Assembly: GCA_036924085.1 (NCBI GenBank) | Contig: JAVGWX010000012.1 | Location: 33,558,119 to 33,622,118, forward strand | DNA length: 64,000 nt | Source: Ariolimax columbianus | Taxonomy: Eukaryota > Mollusca > Gastropoda > Stylommatophora > Arionidae | Direction: 5' to 3' | Shown here: positions 50,480 to 62,785 of the stretch, piece by piece | How positions within the stretch are numbered: the first letter of the stretch is position 1 | Layout of the letters: each line of letters starts with the position of its first letter | Notes under the pieces: generated by a model | Databases searched by the model: none | What the model was told of the DNA's origin: nothing | The model's input: the letters and a program-made list of their open reading frames with translations, nothing else | Translations under genes and position numbers: made by a program

Positions 50480-50660
50480 GTACATCGTGAGGATTTATTT
50501 GACTGGAGAATAAAGATCGATTGCACATGCAGTCGCCACGCGCTGTGCAGGCTGGGTACTTTCAAAAGGAAAAACGAACCTATGCCCTACCGAGGTTTTG
50601 AACGCATGTCCTTGTGGTCAGAAGGATGCCATCTAAACCACTCAGCCAACCGTTACTTGT
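50480..50660 (-). mobile_element. tRNA-derived SINE
   Basis: The minus strand from 50655 has GGTTGGCTGAGTGGTTTAGA (A box) and CATGCGTTCAAAACCTCGG (B box near 50595). The body follows to about 50480. It has the layout of a tRNA(Ser/Leu)-like head. Confidence 0.62.
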
Positions 50661-50679
50661 TTCAATAGGTATGAAGATA

Positions 50680-51025
50680 CAGCACAGGTAATGAGCTAAC
50701 AGTAGCCAGCGACTCGTAGCTGGCTGCTTTCATTAGGGTCAAAGAACTACTACTGACCAATACTATGTTCTGCCTCCAAGCGCCGGTCCTGAAAACAGGC
50801 TGTCCCACAAGTGTAGTCTAGCTAAGACGATAAGGGGGTGGGAGGGGGGGGGGGGTGCAGTGGAAAGGGAAAACCCGGTACCCACATCTCCCCCTCCCCG
50901 CCCCACAACACAAAAAAAGGCAGCTGAAACCAGATGTGTCAGGCCAAAAGACGAACATATCGCAACCACCATGTAAAGTACGACACTACATCCTTTTCAT
51001 GACGAACGCCGAAGAAGAATTTCAT
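50680..51025 (+). mobile_element. SINE-A-related copy, diverged subfamily
   Basis: GAGCTAACAGTAGCCAGCGA, GATGTGTCAGGCCAAAAGAC, CATGTAAAGTACGACACTAC and an ACGCCGAAGAAGAA tail are present. A G run at about 50843-50854 interrupts it. It is closest to 17075-17315. Confidence 0.65.
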
Positions 51026-51104
51026 TAGCATTAGGTATTAAAATATATTTTGTCTATCAGCCGATTTGGTTAATGTAGTTATTTATGTACATTGTTCTGT
51101 ATAG

Positions 51105-51355
51105 TCGTCCTGTGATCCTAGACTAGCGTTTGTCATGTGATCCTAGACTAGCGTCAGTGTTATGTGATCCTAGACTAACGTTTGTCATGTGATCCTAGAC
51201 TAGCGTCAGTGTTATGTGATCCTAGACTGGCGTCAGTGTTATGTGATCCTAGACTGGCGTCAGTGTTATGTGATCCTAGACTAGCGTCAGTGTCATGCGA
51301 TCCTAGACTAGCATCAGTGTTATGTGGTTCTAGACTAGCGTCAGTGTCATGCGAA
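51105..51355. repeat. Minisatellite, 25-27-bp unit derived from SINE-B
   Basis: About nine to ten units read ATGTGATCCTAGACTAGCGT then CAGTGTT. It merges at its right end into a decayed SINE-B (GACTAGCGTCAGTGTCATGC then GAAACATATTGACCGAGACC), so the unit derives from the SINE-B head. Confidence 0.85.
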
Positions 51356-51540
51356 ACATATTGACCGAGACCCCACCATATGTTGATATCGTGCTTCTGT
51401 AAACATGCTCTGTTACAGCAATCTGGACAACGAAGCAGGGATTGATACAGTGATTCCCATAGCGGTAAGCTTATTAAGAAACATTGCATACAGCCAGGAG
51501 GACTCAGGTCCGCCTTCTTCACTACGTGTTGTGATATGTT
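51320..51540 (+). mobile_element. Decayed SINE-B
   Basis: It keeps ATATTGACCGAGACC, a diverged ACAGTGATTCCCATAG region and ACAGCCAGGAGGACTCAGG(T)CC, in SINE-B order. Confidence 0.5.
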
Positions 51541-52365
51541 GTTATTTGTGACGGATCCGGCAATTATCGGGCTCTCGCCCTTCAGCCCAATGTCATGTAA
51601 TAATATATGTACGCGTTTGTTATTTTTCAGTATCGTACAGACGTTCATTTTTCTGACCTCGTAGGATAAACGCATTTTTTTCAACATCGTTGAGCGCCTG
51701 ACGCTCAAACATTTAGCCATCGACTGTTGCGTCTGGGCGTGTACACAGCTGACACTCTGTAGTGTGTTGGAGTTAAATTATATTCATGTGTTTGTTAAGT
51801 AAGATGTATTACGTTCTTTGCCCCAAAATGATGCCCGTATCCCGCCTTGTTAGTTGATTGATGCTGTCATTTGGAATGAGATTTAACATGTGTCTGTAAA
51901 TTTCCCTGTCTGTGTTTTCAATGGCCCATTTGTACAGTTACGTTTTCTTGTTTGCTGTTCCAATGACTTGTCTGGCTATTTCTATAGCTTTGCTGCTCGT
52001 AAATGTTATTTTATTGATCCCGTCTTTGCTAGTCTATCTTCCGTGTCATTGCTAGGTATCTATGAGTTTACAAAGATCTTCTGCTTAACTAATTTTGAAA
52101 GCATGAGTGGTTATAATGTTGTTAGTGTCAAGGACTATTTGGATAAGATCAGGTCTACAATATCCTATGGATATAAGAAGAGCCAATGTAACCTGCAACC
52201 CAAGAAACGTTGTCAGCAGTGATGGAGGAACATTTTCGTCCTCGTTAAGCGTTATTAACGGCTCCAACAAAATCACGTCCGTGGATGTTTTTTTAAGGAT
52301 ACAGTGGGTTTCTTGCCACTGTTTTCTACACACATGGTCACCACAACATTTGTATTCATCCTGCA
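51541..52365. other. No gene recognised
   Basis: AT-rich sequence. The overlapping open frames of 110-181 codons on both strands show no family features and are probably chance. Confidence 0.4.
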
Positions 52366-53100
52366 TGTTTCTAGAACAGAGAAGAATTAGAGGTGACAAT
52401 ACAAGTTTAAAGAAAATCAATGGAGAGGATAAATTAGATATTACCAAGTTTTTCAACGTACAACCGGCTACACGAACAAGAGTGCACGGTTTCAATTTTT
52501 TAAAAGACAAGTCCAGATTACTTAAAAGGAATTTTTTTTAGCCAGAGACCGGTGAATGCATGGAATGCATTGCCAAAGAATAAAATGGAGGTAGGGTCAG
52601 TTAATGGATTCAAAAATATATTAGATGCACACAGGTATTGTTAGTTTAGGTAGAGTGGAATAAACTGGCTGTATACAAACTCTGCAGAGCCTTCTCTTCT
52701 TCTTCTTCTTCGTTCTCAATCTCCCCCTACCAAACCCTGAAAGGGTAAGTAGCAGAATGTAGTCCAGAGAACGGAATGCGTTGTGTTGTAGTGTACAGAT
52801 TGGCTTCGATATTTTCACCTTTCGGTCCAACACATCCGACTTCAGCAAGCATTTTTTGAGTACTCGGTTAGCATTCCCTCTTCTAACCCTTCTCCTTAGC
52901 CAGTCTGCTCTACTGCAGCCTGTTATCAAGGATCACCGAGTGGAGGTGTAGAAGGGTCTTGGCAGCTATGGTTCGCTGGCCCTGACGCTAGCAGTCAGCT
53001 ATGGGTCGCTGACCACTGCAGCTCATGCGCTGCTCAGCATCTTGACGCAGAGCCTTCTTAATCAGTATAATGAAGTTCAGTTATGTTAAGTCCGTTACGT
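52366..53100 (+). mobile_element. CR1-like LINE 3' end, interrupted by SINE-A
   Basis: CTAGAACAGAGAAGAATTAG through GAATGCATGGAATGCATTGC to TATACAAACTCTGCAGAGCC. After the SINE it continues TTAATCAGTATAATGAAGTT. It matches 43085-43455 with many substitutions. Confidence 0.8.
52696..53046 (-). mobile_element. SINE-A, full length, nested in CR1-like 3' end
   Basis: The tail (CTTCTTCTTCTTCG) is at the left and the CATGCGCTGCTCAGCATCTT head at the right. An exact 12-bp duplication GCAGAGCCTTCT lies at 52684-52695 and 53047-53058, copied from the CR1 3' end. Confidence 0.94.
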
Positions 53101-53204
53101 GTGGGACTATTTCTCTTGTTGTTTGTTGTTCTCTACCAAGGCAGCAGTTGCGTGTTGTCAGATCTACCTCTAGTAGGGAGGCTGTCTTAATGGATTATCG
53201 GGCC

Positions 53205-55095
53205 TTTCTTCTTTGATCCTTATTCATGATTTTCTTAGTTTTTCCTCAAAACTGTAATCCTGGAATTTCACTATCAGTTGTGTCGCTCTTCCTATTATCA
53301 TTTCCATCATGTTTATATCCCCGCTGTGATTAGAATACCACACATGTACGCAGTACTCAAATCTAGATCCAACTAATGTTTCATACAATCACTTCCTTCC
53401 TGTTTAACATTTTTGTATATCATACCTAACATTGCATGTGCCTTCTGGACTTGCTCACTCACCTTACCTGTATGATCTATTATAACCCCTAGGTTCCTTT
53501 CCTTTTCTCTCTCTCTCTAATATTGCTAATTTCTATTCTGTAATTTTATCCAAATTCGATTTCAATATATCCATTTCTGTTTTAGATGGGACACGACTGC
53601 ATAGTTGCGTCTCATCCGCGAATTTGTAATCATGGATCCGATATCATTGTCCAAATCGTTTATATATATATATATAAAATGAACAAATTTGGTCCCAAAA
53701 CCGAGCCCTGTGGTACTCTACTTTTTACTTCACACCACTCAGAGTACTTCTTATTTAGGCCCACTCTCTGCCTTCTTCCCGGTAACCAATGTTCTATCCA
53801 TTTGACAACTTCGCTACCTATTCTATGTAATGTTAACTTCTTAAATAATCTTTGATGAGGTCCTATCGAAGTCTAGATAAATAGCGCATATTTACACTTC
53901 CATCTATCATTGTAGTAACCTCCTCCATGATTTCTAATAGATTTGTTAAGCCCGACCACCTGTAGTAAACCCCTGCTGATTACTTCTGATTAGATTAAAA
54001 TTGTCTAAATGCATTACAATGTTTTCTTTGGTTAATGACTCTAACAATTTGCAGACTATGCTCGTTAAACTCACCGGTTTATAATTCGCTGGATCTTATT
54101 TGTTGTCCCTTTTGAATAAGGGGATCTCTCCTTCCTTTTTCCAATTCACCGGAACAATCCCTTTTGCAAGTGATTGAGAACATAATATAGCCAATAGTTT
54201 TGCTAGCAGGTCGTTAATTTCAAACAACAATTTCTTTATGAACACCATCTTGACCTGAACATTTATCCACTTTCAACCCCTCCAGTGTTTTAAAAACCAT
54301 TTCCTTCGAAATACAGATTGATCTTAATCCCACTGTATCCATGTCTCTTTGGAAAATATATATGGGTTATGGGATCTTGGAGCAGTCTTATTTTGTGTAG
54401 ACTGTGCCAAAGTATTGATTGATTAGATTAGATGCATCCCTTTTTTCACTTTTTATTTTTTCTGTGTTATATGTGAAAGGGCCTGCTTTGTCTTTTTTTT
54501 TTGGTGTTTATTTCTAATGTAAGAAAATAAATGTGTACTGTGAGTTTTGATTTCATGAGCAAGTTTTTTTCGAAGTCTATTTTTGCTGCTTCATACTCTT
54601 TCTGAGCTATGTTTTACTTGTCCAAATATTTTAAATATGTTTCTTTTGATTTACCTGCCTTTAAATATTTGTCCATGCATTATTTTTAGCTCTTCTACAT
54701 TTAACTACAAACCTAGTTATCCACTTTTTACGCTTGCGGTTTACCTCCCTACACGGAACACATTCCACTTTTAGCGTTTCTAGAACTGTTTTAAAACTCT
54801 CCCACTTTTGTTCAACATCTGTTCCACCGACAATATTTTTCCAGATTATGTGGCTCGCTGTTTCTTTCATCTTCTTAACAGCTGTCTTACAGTAGTCGTA
54901 TGTTCGTGTACGTATGTTTACTTCCTTCCTTGCTATAAGATTCCAACGAATAATCTGATGGTCATTTCAACCAAACAGTTTCCCCAACTGCAATGCTTTC
55001 AATAATTTTTTCCTCTGTAGTAAATACTAGGTCGAGTGTGTCTTTGCCCCTAGTAGCTGCTTCTACATGTTCAGTTTTTTAGTTTTGAGTCAGTT
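53205..55095 (-). mobile_element. CR1-like LINE, decayed, about 1.9 kb
   Basis: It is the complement of the 40815-43455 element from the endonuclease/linker (minus strand: HIIWKNIVGGTDVEQKWESF near 54810) through RT (GTTCTATCCATTTGACAACT region near 53795) to the C-terminal region. It has numerous indels. It is an older relative than 61663-62785. Confidence 0.82.
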
Positions 55096-55099
55096 TCTA

Positions 55100-55680
55100 T
55101 CCAACAATTCTCGCAAGTTCCTATCGCGTCTGTATATCACCAGAAGAGGGTAAGGAAATACCACCGGTGGGAAAGGATCTGAGTTAAGAATAAAGAGATG
55201 GCGGAACATGATCTCGGGGACAGTTGAGGTGTTGGGATTAAAAGTACAAACAAGTTTAACTATATCAGATTAGAGAATGGGAAGGGGTGAGAGCGTCGGT
55301 ACGAGTGATAGGTATGACATGCAGTACGGCAGAGGTACGAATAGCTTCAGGATAGAGACGCTTACTGAAAAAGTAAAACATCCTTATGGAGAAATCTTCG
55401 TCTTTCTGTATAGGAGACAAATGCATATCAGCTGAGAAAACGGTAACGAGGTACGGTAAGGTTGAGGATGAGAAGAAGTTTAATTAAGATAGCTATGTGT
55501 GTCAGTAGGTTAATAGTAGACGGTGGCGTAGAGGCCATAGAGAGCAGATAGAGACAGTAATGTCAAAGATGTTTGCTGATGAGATAGATAAACTAGAAGT
55601 GAAGCTTATTGACAAATGGACATGATTGAGGCCCATAACTCTTTCTGATGGACCGCAACAATTAGAGTAACAGACAAACT
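55100..55680. other. No gene recognised
   Basis: Purine-rich sequence with no repeat or coding motif identified. Confidence 0.4.
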
Positions 55681-55840
55681 CTTCCTTAACTTAACTTGAC
55701 TTCATTTTACTGATTTAGAAGACTCTACAGAGTCTGTATACAACCAGTTTATTCCACTATAAAATGACTGTGATCATCTAATCTATTCTTGAATGCATTA
55801 ACTGACCCTGCCTCCACCACGGACCTGATATCATTATACA
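55681..55840 (-). mobile_element. CR1-like LINE 3' end
   Basis: CCTTAACTTAACTTGACTTC then TAGAAGACTCTACAGAGTCT and CTATTCTTGAATGCATTAAC, the complement of the family 3' terminus. Confidence 0.78.
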
Positions 55841-56049
55841 AATAATTTATTCGTAGTTATTATTTGATGATGATAGTGACGAAGATGAGCTTTGAGGGTT
55901 CTATAAAAGTAATGTTGTTTGGTGGATGAGAATCTTGGACAATAAATAAACAAACGTACAAATCAGTTGTATTTTTATGGAATGTAGCTCACACAAAGAA
56001 TTTTACGATTCCTGAAGGAAGCTAAGACATCCAGTGAAGAAATATTACA

Positions 56050-57010
56050 AGAAAATAATATTAGCAGGCCAATGCTACTAAAAATATGTTACAAGGAGAC
56101 AATATAAGCAGATCAATGTTACTGAAAATATTTTACAAGGAAACAATATAAGCAGGTCAATGTTACTGAAAATATGTTACAAGGAAACAATATAAGCAGA
56201 TCAATGTTACTGAAAATATGTTACAAGGAAACAATATAAGCAGATCAATGTTACTGAAAATATGTTACAAGGAAACAATATAAGCAGATCAATGTTACTG
56301 AAAATATGTTACAAGGAAACAATATAAGCAGATCAATGTTACTGAAAATACAAATAATAATATTAATAGTAATAATAGTTGCTCATCGCAAGCGAAGATG
56401 ACGACAGAATCAGCCTACTGCTGTGAAATATGTTCTCTGATGGCTGTAAAGACCAATGCTTGAACAGCATCGCCTGCCACATTCAGGACTCACATCCAGG
56501 GAGCTGGCAGTAGAATCGTGAGTATTGTTTGTTTTTTCAAGCAACACGCTTTTGCTGAGCCTCCGCGACTCTTTGTTATCTGAGCACCTGCGGTGATACA
56601 AGTTCGCCAGGTAGTACGGTCGTGTACAAGCATTTCCCAGGAGGTGACATCAATATTGAAGCATTTTAGATATACGAGCGAACTTTCAAGGAGTCTCTGT
56701 AGCGTTTCTCCTGTCCTACTGGTGAGCGTCTGCCTGCTGTGAGCTCACCGTTTAACAGCTGCTTCGGGATGCGCTCATCTGACATTTGAACATGTCCCGT
56801 TCGTCGCAGCTGAGTCAATTTCAGAAGTGTATGGATGCTCAACATGTTAGTATTGATAAGAATTTCTGAGTTGAACTGTTGAAAATGTATCTTAATGAAG
56901 CAATATAAGCAGATAACTACTACTGAAAATACATTACAATAAAACAATATAAGAGAGTAAATGCTACTGAAAATATGTTACGAAGAAACACAATAAGCAG
57001 TTCTATGCTA
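56050..57010. repeat. 44-bp minisatellite split by a LINE fragment
   Basis: About seven units of AAAATATGTTACAAGGAAAC then AATATAAGCAGATCAATGTT and ACTG lie at 56055-56350. The same array resumes, diverged, at about 56885-57010. Confidence 0.9.
56352..56880 (-). mobile_element. RTE-like LINE C-terminal fragment
   Basis: The minus strand reads LTQLRRTGHVQMSDERIPKQ then LLNGELTAGRRSPVGQEKRY and RDSLK, the typical C-terminus of RTE-like LINEs, then TSWEMLVHDRTTWRT. It lies inside the 44-bp array, which it presumably invaded. Confidence 0.78.
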
Positions 57011-57334
57011 CTAAAAATATCAAATAGAGACAACATTTATTGGAGACATACTTAGGAATGTAGACAGGGAAAACGTGGCGGCAACGAGAAAGAACAAGAA
57101 CAAAAGAGATGCTAATCAATCAATCAATCAATAAATCAAATCCTTTCCAGTTCATTATAAAGCTCAAGTCTTTCACAGATAGATGTAGTCACCATGCGCT
57201 AATTATTACTCTTCATCACTTCTTTTGTTTCTTTGATGTTTATCTAGAGTTGCCTTCTTGTGTGTCTGGGTCCACACAGTACGTCTCTTGTCGTGGAGAT
57301 GCCTTGTATATATCATACAATTTCCTAAATGTGT

Positions 57335-57800
57335 GGCCTATACAATGTCAGTTCAGTTCAGGTGTCATTTCCATATCAAAGGGCGGCTGCAATGGATATC
57401 CGACGTCCCTTGCCTCCTGCCATGATCGTACAATCTTTAAGTCTTTTCTCTGTCCATCGTTTGATGTTATCGTCCCACTAATAGCAATGTTTACCACTGG
57501 TAAGTTTGACGTCCATTTTTACTTCCTGAATTGTTTTAAGCAAGGTGGTATGTCTTTCTATGTGACGAAAATATCTTAACGGCCGGACTCTGGTTTTGTT
57601 CAACAATTCTCTCTATACTGCTAATTTCTTCTAAAACCGTATTATTTAATGTATTTTTTATCCATGATATGCGCTTCTTTCTTCTATATATCCACACTTC
57701 AAAAGCATCAATTCTTTTCTCCAATCATTTGTTCGTTGTCCATTTTTCAACGCCATACGTCAACGCTTAGCGCCTTTCGAAGGAGGGGGGTGGGGGGCTG
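57335..57800 (-). mobile_element. RTE-like LINE RT C-terminal fragment plus dispersed repeat
   Basis: The minus strand reads EKRIDAFEVWIYRRKKRISW then IKNTLNNTVLEEIS near 57600-57720, the EMWxxRRMLRISW motif after RT. The sense-downstream part (57335-57490) is the repeat shared with 24050-24243. Confidence 0.7.
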
Positions 57801-58079
57801 ATCCTTCTCTTAGTCAAGGTACGTTCTTTTCTACTACAGTTAGTCTTTTTGGTTATTTATAGAGCGTGAGCCATCCAAATACATTAAGCAAGCATATATG
57901 TATAAAATCGTGTGTAGGGTTGACAATTACTTTGTCCTGATAAGCGCTGAACCGACCAGACGACTGGACTGTGTTCCAATAATTCCATATATTAATTAAC
58001 GTATCACCATTTCAATCCTTCTATTTCGCGCAACACCGATTTATGAAGATATATCTCAGAACCACGGCCAGATACAATA

Positions 58080-59150
58080 TAAATCATGTTATAGACTACT
58101 TCGAGAATGATCCAACGAATTGTGAATGAGGAAATACTGAGGAAAAAAGCAAGATTATGATATTAACAGCGTCTCAAGACAATCATATTGTGTTGGGAGA
58201 CTATACAACATGAGGTGGATTCATTCACGTACCTTGGTAGCCATATAGACAAAGTAGGAGGTATAGATAAAGATATATAACAAACAGAATACAGAAGGCG
58301 AGAGGAGCTTTCAATGCATTTAGGAATTTATGGAAATCGAAGGAAATTAAGTCCACACATCTTCAGCTCCAATGTAAAGTCCGTCCTATGGTATGGTTCT
58401 GTAGCATGGAGAACAATGAACACCGGAATGGGGATCAATATGCTGAGCAGTGCATGAGCTGCAGCGGTCAGTGACCCATAGTTAACTTCCAGCGAACCAG
58501 AGCTGCCAAGACCCTTCAACACCTCCACGCCGTGATCCTGGACAACATGCTACAATGGAGCAGACAAACTGAGGAAAAGTGATTGAAGAGGGAAGGCTAA
58601 CTAAGTACCTAAACATGTACATGAAAGGTGCAAATATCGCAGTCAAGCTGTAAACTAGCTACGTAACGCATTCTGTTCTCCTGACAATGTCCTGCTACTT
58701 GCAAAGCCCTTTTCATGGCTTGGTAACAGAAGAATGAGAACGAACAAAGAAGAAGATGAAGAAGAACACCGGAGTGAAAAGGTTCAAACTTTCAATCAAT
58801 GGATGCTGGCGCTAAATAGTGGGATTAAAACGGTATGATAAAGTCCCTAATTTGGAAATGTGAGAAAATCCAACAGATGACAATATCACTTGAACAAAGG
58901 AAAAGGCTATGGCTTTAAATAGGACACACATTAGAAAACAGCTCATATCGTTACGAGACATCCTCTGTTGTGGAATCTCCAAGGCAAGAGAAGTAAAGGC
59001 AGACTTAAACACTCACTGAGAAGAGAGCTGGTGGCAAACATACAGGCAATAGGAAAGACCCAAAACAGACCAAAATGGATGCACAGTACAGCAAGACTTG
59101 ATGTATATTTGTTGAGGGCGCATGCTCCGCAGGGATCTGACATGTTTTGA
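58080..59150 (+). mobile_element. RTE-like LINE 3' part, interrupted by SINE-A
   Basis: It contains FTYLGSHIDKVGGIDKDI-like coding near 58215, then, after the SINE, HPLLWNLQGKRSKGRLKHSL and RRELVANIQAIGKTQNRPKW near 58960-59075, the NPQGKRxRGRPxxxWRR C-terminal motif. There are several frame breaks. Confidence 0.75.
58428..58763 (+). mobile_element. SINE-A, full length, with duplication
   Basis: It is 336 bp, from ATGGGGATCAATATGCTGAG to a GAAGAAGATGAAGAA tail. An exact 10-bp duplication GAACACCGGA lies at 58418-58427 and 58764-58773. It gives the clearest definition of both ends of the family. Confidence 0.93.
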
Positions 59151-60599
59151 TTGATTATGTCGTTTGGGTTGTTTCTGTTGCTCTACGTATTTCATAACCC
59201 CTTGTCACAATCCTTTCGTGTCCTCTTCTGGGCACATGTGTTACTGGTTGAGAATCCCTGCAGGAAACACGGCAAATTCTCCTTCTCATTGGATGCCTTT
59301 TCAAAGAGGAATCCTGCCGGCTAGTAGAAGCAGTGACCGGTGTCTCTAGGGTCTGTGCTGCAGTCGATACTGGTCGACGATTGCTGTCCGTGGGAGCAGA
59401 AAGCATGGGTCAGAACAGTGGATAAGATTCTGCACTGAAGGAAAAGGGTTTGAAACCAGACGCCGAGTGTGAATAAGGCATCCACTGTAGGCTTCGGTCA
59501 AGGGTAAGGCATCGTCAGCTTTCTTCTTTCATTTCAATTATATTTATCATCCGTTAGATGATGACATCTCTGTTTTTATCAAATTCATTGCCCCGGTTTT
59601 AGCAACGATAGTATAAGGCTGACATGGGTGAATACATATTTTACATACTATTTCTATGAGTTCTGGTTGCGTCATCAACGATGAAATTATATGTTTCGCC
59701 AGCTTCATTCATCTTGTATGCCAGTTCTGTGTTCCAGATATCAGGCTGTTTGAATACGGAGCGCCTGGCTTGTCTCTCTCACCAGACTAGACTGGGTGGT
59801 GTGTTATATTATATCGATCAGATGGGTTCTCTTTCTCTTTCAGACCGGCTGGAGGTCTGAGTAGGGAAGGGGAGAGGGGATTTCCTCAGAAATGAATCAT
59901 TGTCACCGACTACTCGCGTGTTCCCTCACAGCTTGCTACACGCGTGTTCACGCATTGAATGTAGTAATTGCTTTGTCTGAAAAGCTAGCATGGGTACAAT
60001 TGTACGCGGGAAAGGCAGCAGACTTGACTTTAACATATAATGACCTTTATCAAGGACTAGACATACCGAAAACGGCTGAAATTGAAATAGCGCATTTAAG
60101 TAAACGAATTTCACTTAATTATTATTTATTAAGTCTAAAGAGATTATTTCTTTTCATTTTTCATTTCCCCCTCTCAAACGACCTCATCTTTATCGAAATC
60201 CTTTGCAAACTTTACCGTCTAATTCTTCTTTCGTCACAATACAGTTCATCACAATTTTGTCACTGTTTCTGAGAGACTAAAGACTTGGATAAGACAAGTG
60301 TACCTGGTTCAAAATTGAAAACACATCGTGCACAATTTGGCGTACCGGGCATGTCAATGTTTTAGTTTTCCCATTACACGACCGTTACTTTCAGTCGACC
60401 CAGTGGTAAATGGGTACATGACCAAGTCCAGGGAAAATGTCGGAGCCGCCGAGGACGATATGGAGTTAATTTCCCGTCGTTGACACTTTCAGTAATGAAA
60501 GGGGCTGAGCACATATGGTGGTGTCCAGGTTCAAGTCGGCTCTTTCAGTCATTTCCTATTTCCTCCACAGGCACATGTCTGCGTGTCGGACTTTTAGTA
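59151..60599. other. No gene recognised; one tRNA-like patch
   Basis: 59405-59465 (+) has GTGGATAAGATTCTGCACTG and AGGGTTTGAAACC, a possible SINE head. The 126-codon frame at 59892-60272 has no recognisable feature. Confidence 0.4.
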
Positions 60600-60604
60600 T
60601 GTTG

Positions 60605-61215
60605 AATAGTTGGTGTGACAGGGTTCAGTGCCAAGTTTCCTGTTTGAATATTGTTCATGTGTCAGGTTTCAGTGCCAAGTTCTCTGTTTGAATATTGTTG
60701 ATGTGTCAGGTTTCAGTGCCAAGTTCCCTGTTTGAATATTATTCATGTGTCAGGTTTCAGTGCCAAGTTCCCTGTCTGAATATTGTTCATGTGTCAGGTT
60801 TCAGTGTCAAGTTCCCTGTTTGAATATTGTTGATGTGCCAGGTTTCAGTGCCAAGTTCCCTGTCTGAATATTGTTGATGTGTCAGGTTTTAGTGCCAAGT
60901 TCTATGTCTGAATACGGTTGATGTGCCAGGTTTCGGTGTCAAGTTCCCTGTCTGAATATTGTTGATGTGCCAGGTTTCAGTGCCAAGTTCCCTGTTTGAA
61001 TATTGTTCATGTGTCAGGTTTCAATGCCAAGTTCCCTATTTGAATATTGTTGATGTGTCAGGTTTCAGTGTCAATTTCCCTGTTTGAATATTGTTGATGT
61101 GTTAGTTTTAGTGCCAAGTTCCCTGTTTGAATATTGTTGATGTACCAGATTTTAGTGCCAAGTTCCCTGTTTGAATATTGTTGATGTGCCAGCTTCGGAT
61201 GTCAAGTTCCCTGTC
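60605..61215. repeat. Minisatellite, 44-bp unit
   Basis: About 14 units read GTTGATGTGTCAGGTTTCAG then TGCCAAGTTCCCTGTTTGAA and TATT. A short remnant (CCCGTCTGAATATTGTTAAC) continues after the SINE-B at 61566. Confidence 0.95.
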
Positions 61216-61229
61216 TTAATATGGTTATT

Positions 61230-61566
61230 GTTGTTGTTTCGAATGCCCACAATGAGTAGGTTACTCTTATGTGCGCCCTGAAAAGTTGCAGTACCTTTCC
61301 TCACATCTCGAGCGTGCTGATGAAGGTAGACGGGGGTCCTCTAGGCGGTTGTGCTATGCTTGGTTTCATCTCCGTGTCGCTCACTACTACAGAGATTACG
61401 TCGAACCTCACCTCGTTAGCCAGAATGTTGTCCTCAACAACAGCCCGTTTCCAGGACAACTAACGAGGAGGTCAGGTGACGGTCTTGGCCAGTATATTTC
61501 TCCTGGCCCAGGCTAACATTCTCTGATCAGTGTGTTCTGCCTGACCAGACTTTAGCCTCATCGTCC
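61230..61566 (-). mobile_element. SINE-B nested in the 44-bp array
   Basis: Its (CAA)n-type tail (TTATTGTTGTTGTTTCGAAT on the + strand) is at the left and its head (TGACCAGACTTTAGCCTC) at the right. Array units flank both sides. Confidence 0.85.
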
Positions 61567-61662
61567 CGTCTGAATATTGTTAACTTATCCTTTCTTAGAA
61601 AAGACGCCCTATACTCTTCTTCGTACCCCTGTTTCTGTTGTAGGCGAAATATAAGACAACCA

Positions 61663-62785
61663 AAGAAGTACCTCATCAAAGATTATTTCGAAAGTTAAAA
61701 TCACATGGAATAGGTGGGTAAGTTGCCAAATGGATTGAAAATTGATTAACGGGAAGAAGGCAAAGGGCTGGTATAAATAAGGAGTACTCTGAGTGATGTG
61801 AAGTGAAAAGTGGAGTGCCACAGTGCTCGGTTGTTGGGACAAATTTTATTCTTGATATATATAAATGATTTGGACATAGGAATGGGATCCATTATTGCAA
61901 AATTTGCTGACGACACAAAACTATGCAGTAGTGTCTCATCTAAAGCAGAAGTAGATATATTGAGGTCGGATTTAGATAAAATTCGAGAATGGTCTGTAAT
62001 CTGGCAAATGGAGTTTAATGTAGATAAATGTACAGTCATCCACATGGGTAGATCCAATATGGAACATAATTACAGAATGGGAGAGAACAATATTAGAAAG
62101 ATAGATAAAGAAAGGGACTTAGGGGTTATAATAGATCATACATGTAAGGTGAGGGAGCAAGTTCAGGTAGCAGTAAAAAAATCAAATGCAATGTTTGGGA
62201 TGATAAAAAGAAATATTAAACATAGGAGCAAGGAGGTGATAGTCAAACTGTATAAAGCATTAGTTAGACCTAGATTGGAGTACTGTGTACAGGTGGGGAG
62301 TCCTTATCAGAGAGGGGATATAGACATGCTGGAGAGAATACAAAAAAGAGCGACAAAGCTGATAGTGGGATTCCAGAATTACAATTATGAGGAAAGATAT
62401 TTAAAAACTGGCCTACAGTGTCTGGAAGAGAGAAGAATTCGTGGTGACTTAATACAGGTATATAAGATGATCAGAGGAATGGATAAAGTAGACTATAACA
62501 AGTTTTTTTAAAAATACAACCACCAACAAGACCAAGAGGGCACAGCTACAAGTTGACTAAGGAGAGGTCCAGATTAGATATTAGGAAGTATTTTTTTAGC
62601 CAGAGAGTTGTGAATGCTTGGAATGCATTGCCAAGTGAGGTGGTGGAGGCTGGGACGGTTAATGCATTTAAGAATAGATTGGATGTGTACAGCTTCTAGA
62701 GCAAGATGATGTAATTGGAACTGGTTGTATACAGACTCTGCAGAGTCTTCTAAACCAGTATAAAGACGTTCAGTTAAGTTAAGTC
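61663..62785 (+). mobile_element. CR1-like LINE, 5'-truncated, young copy
   Basis: It is very close to 42340-43455. It begins in RT (VPHQRLFRKLKSHG-equivalent), keeps KFADDTKLCSS and continues in frame through QVGSPYQRGDIDMLERIQKR to VDYNKFF, then has the family 3' end CAGTATAAAGACGTTCAGTT. There are indels near 61830. Confidence 0.9.

Noticed and set aside
51175..51720. 181-codon minus-strand frame with Ala-Ser-Leu-Gly-type repeats
   Set aside because: It crosses the 25-27-bp minisatellite and a decayed SINE-B; no domain is present.
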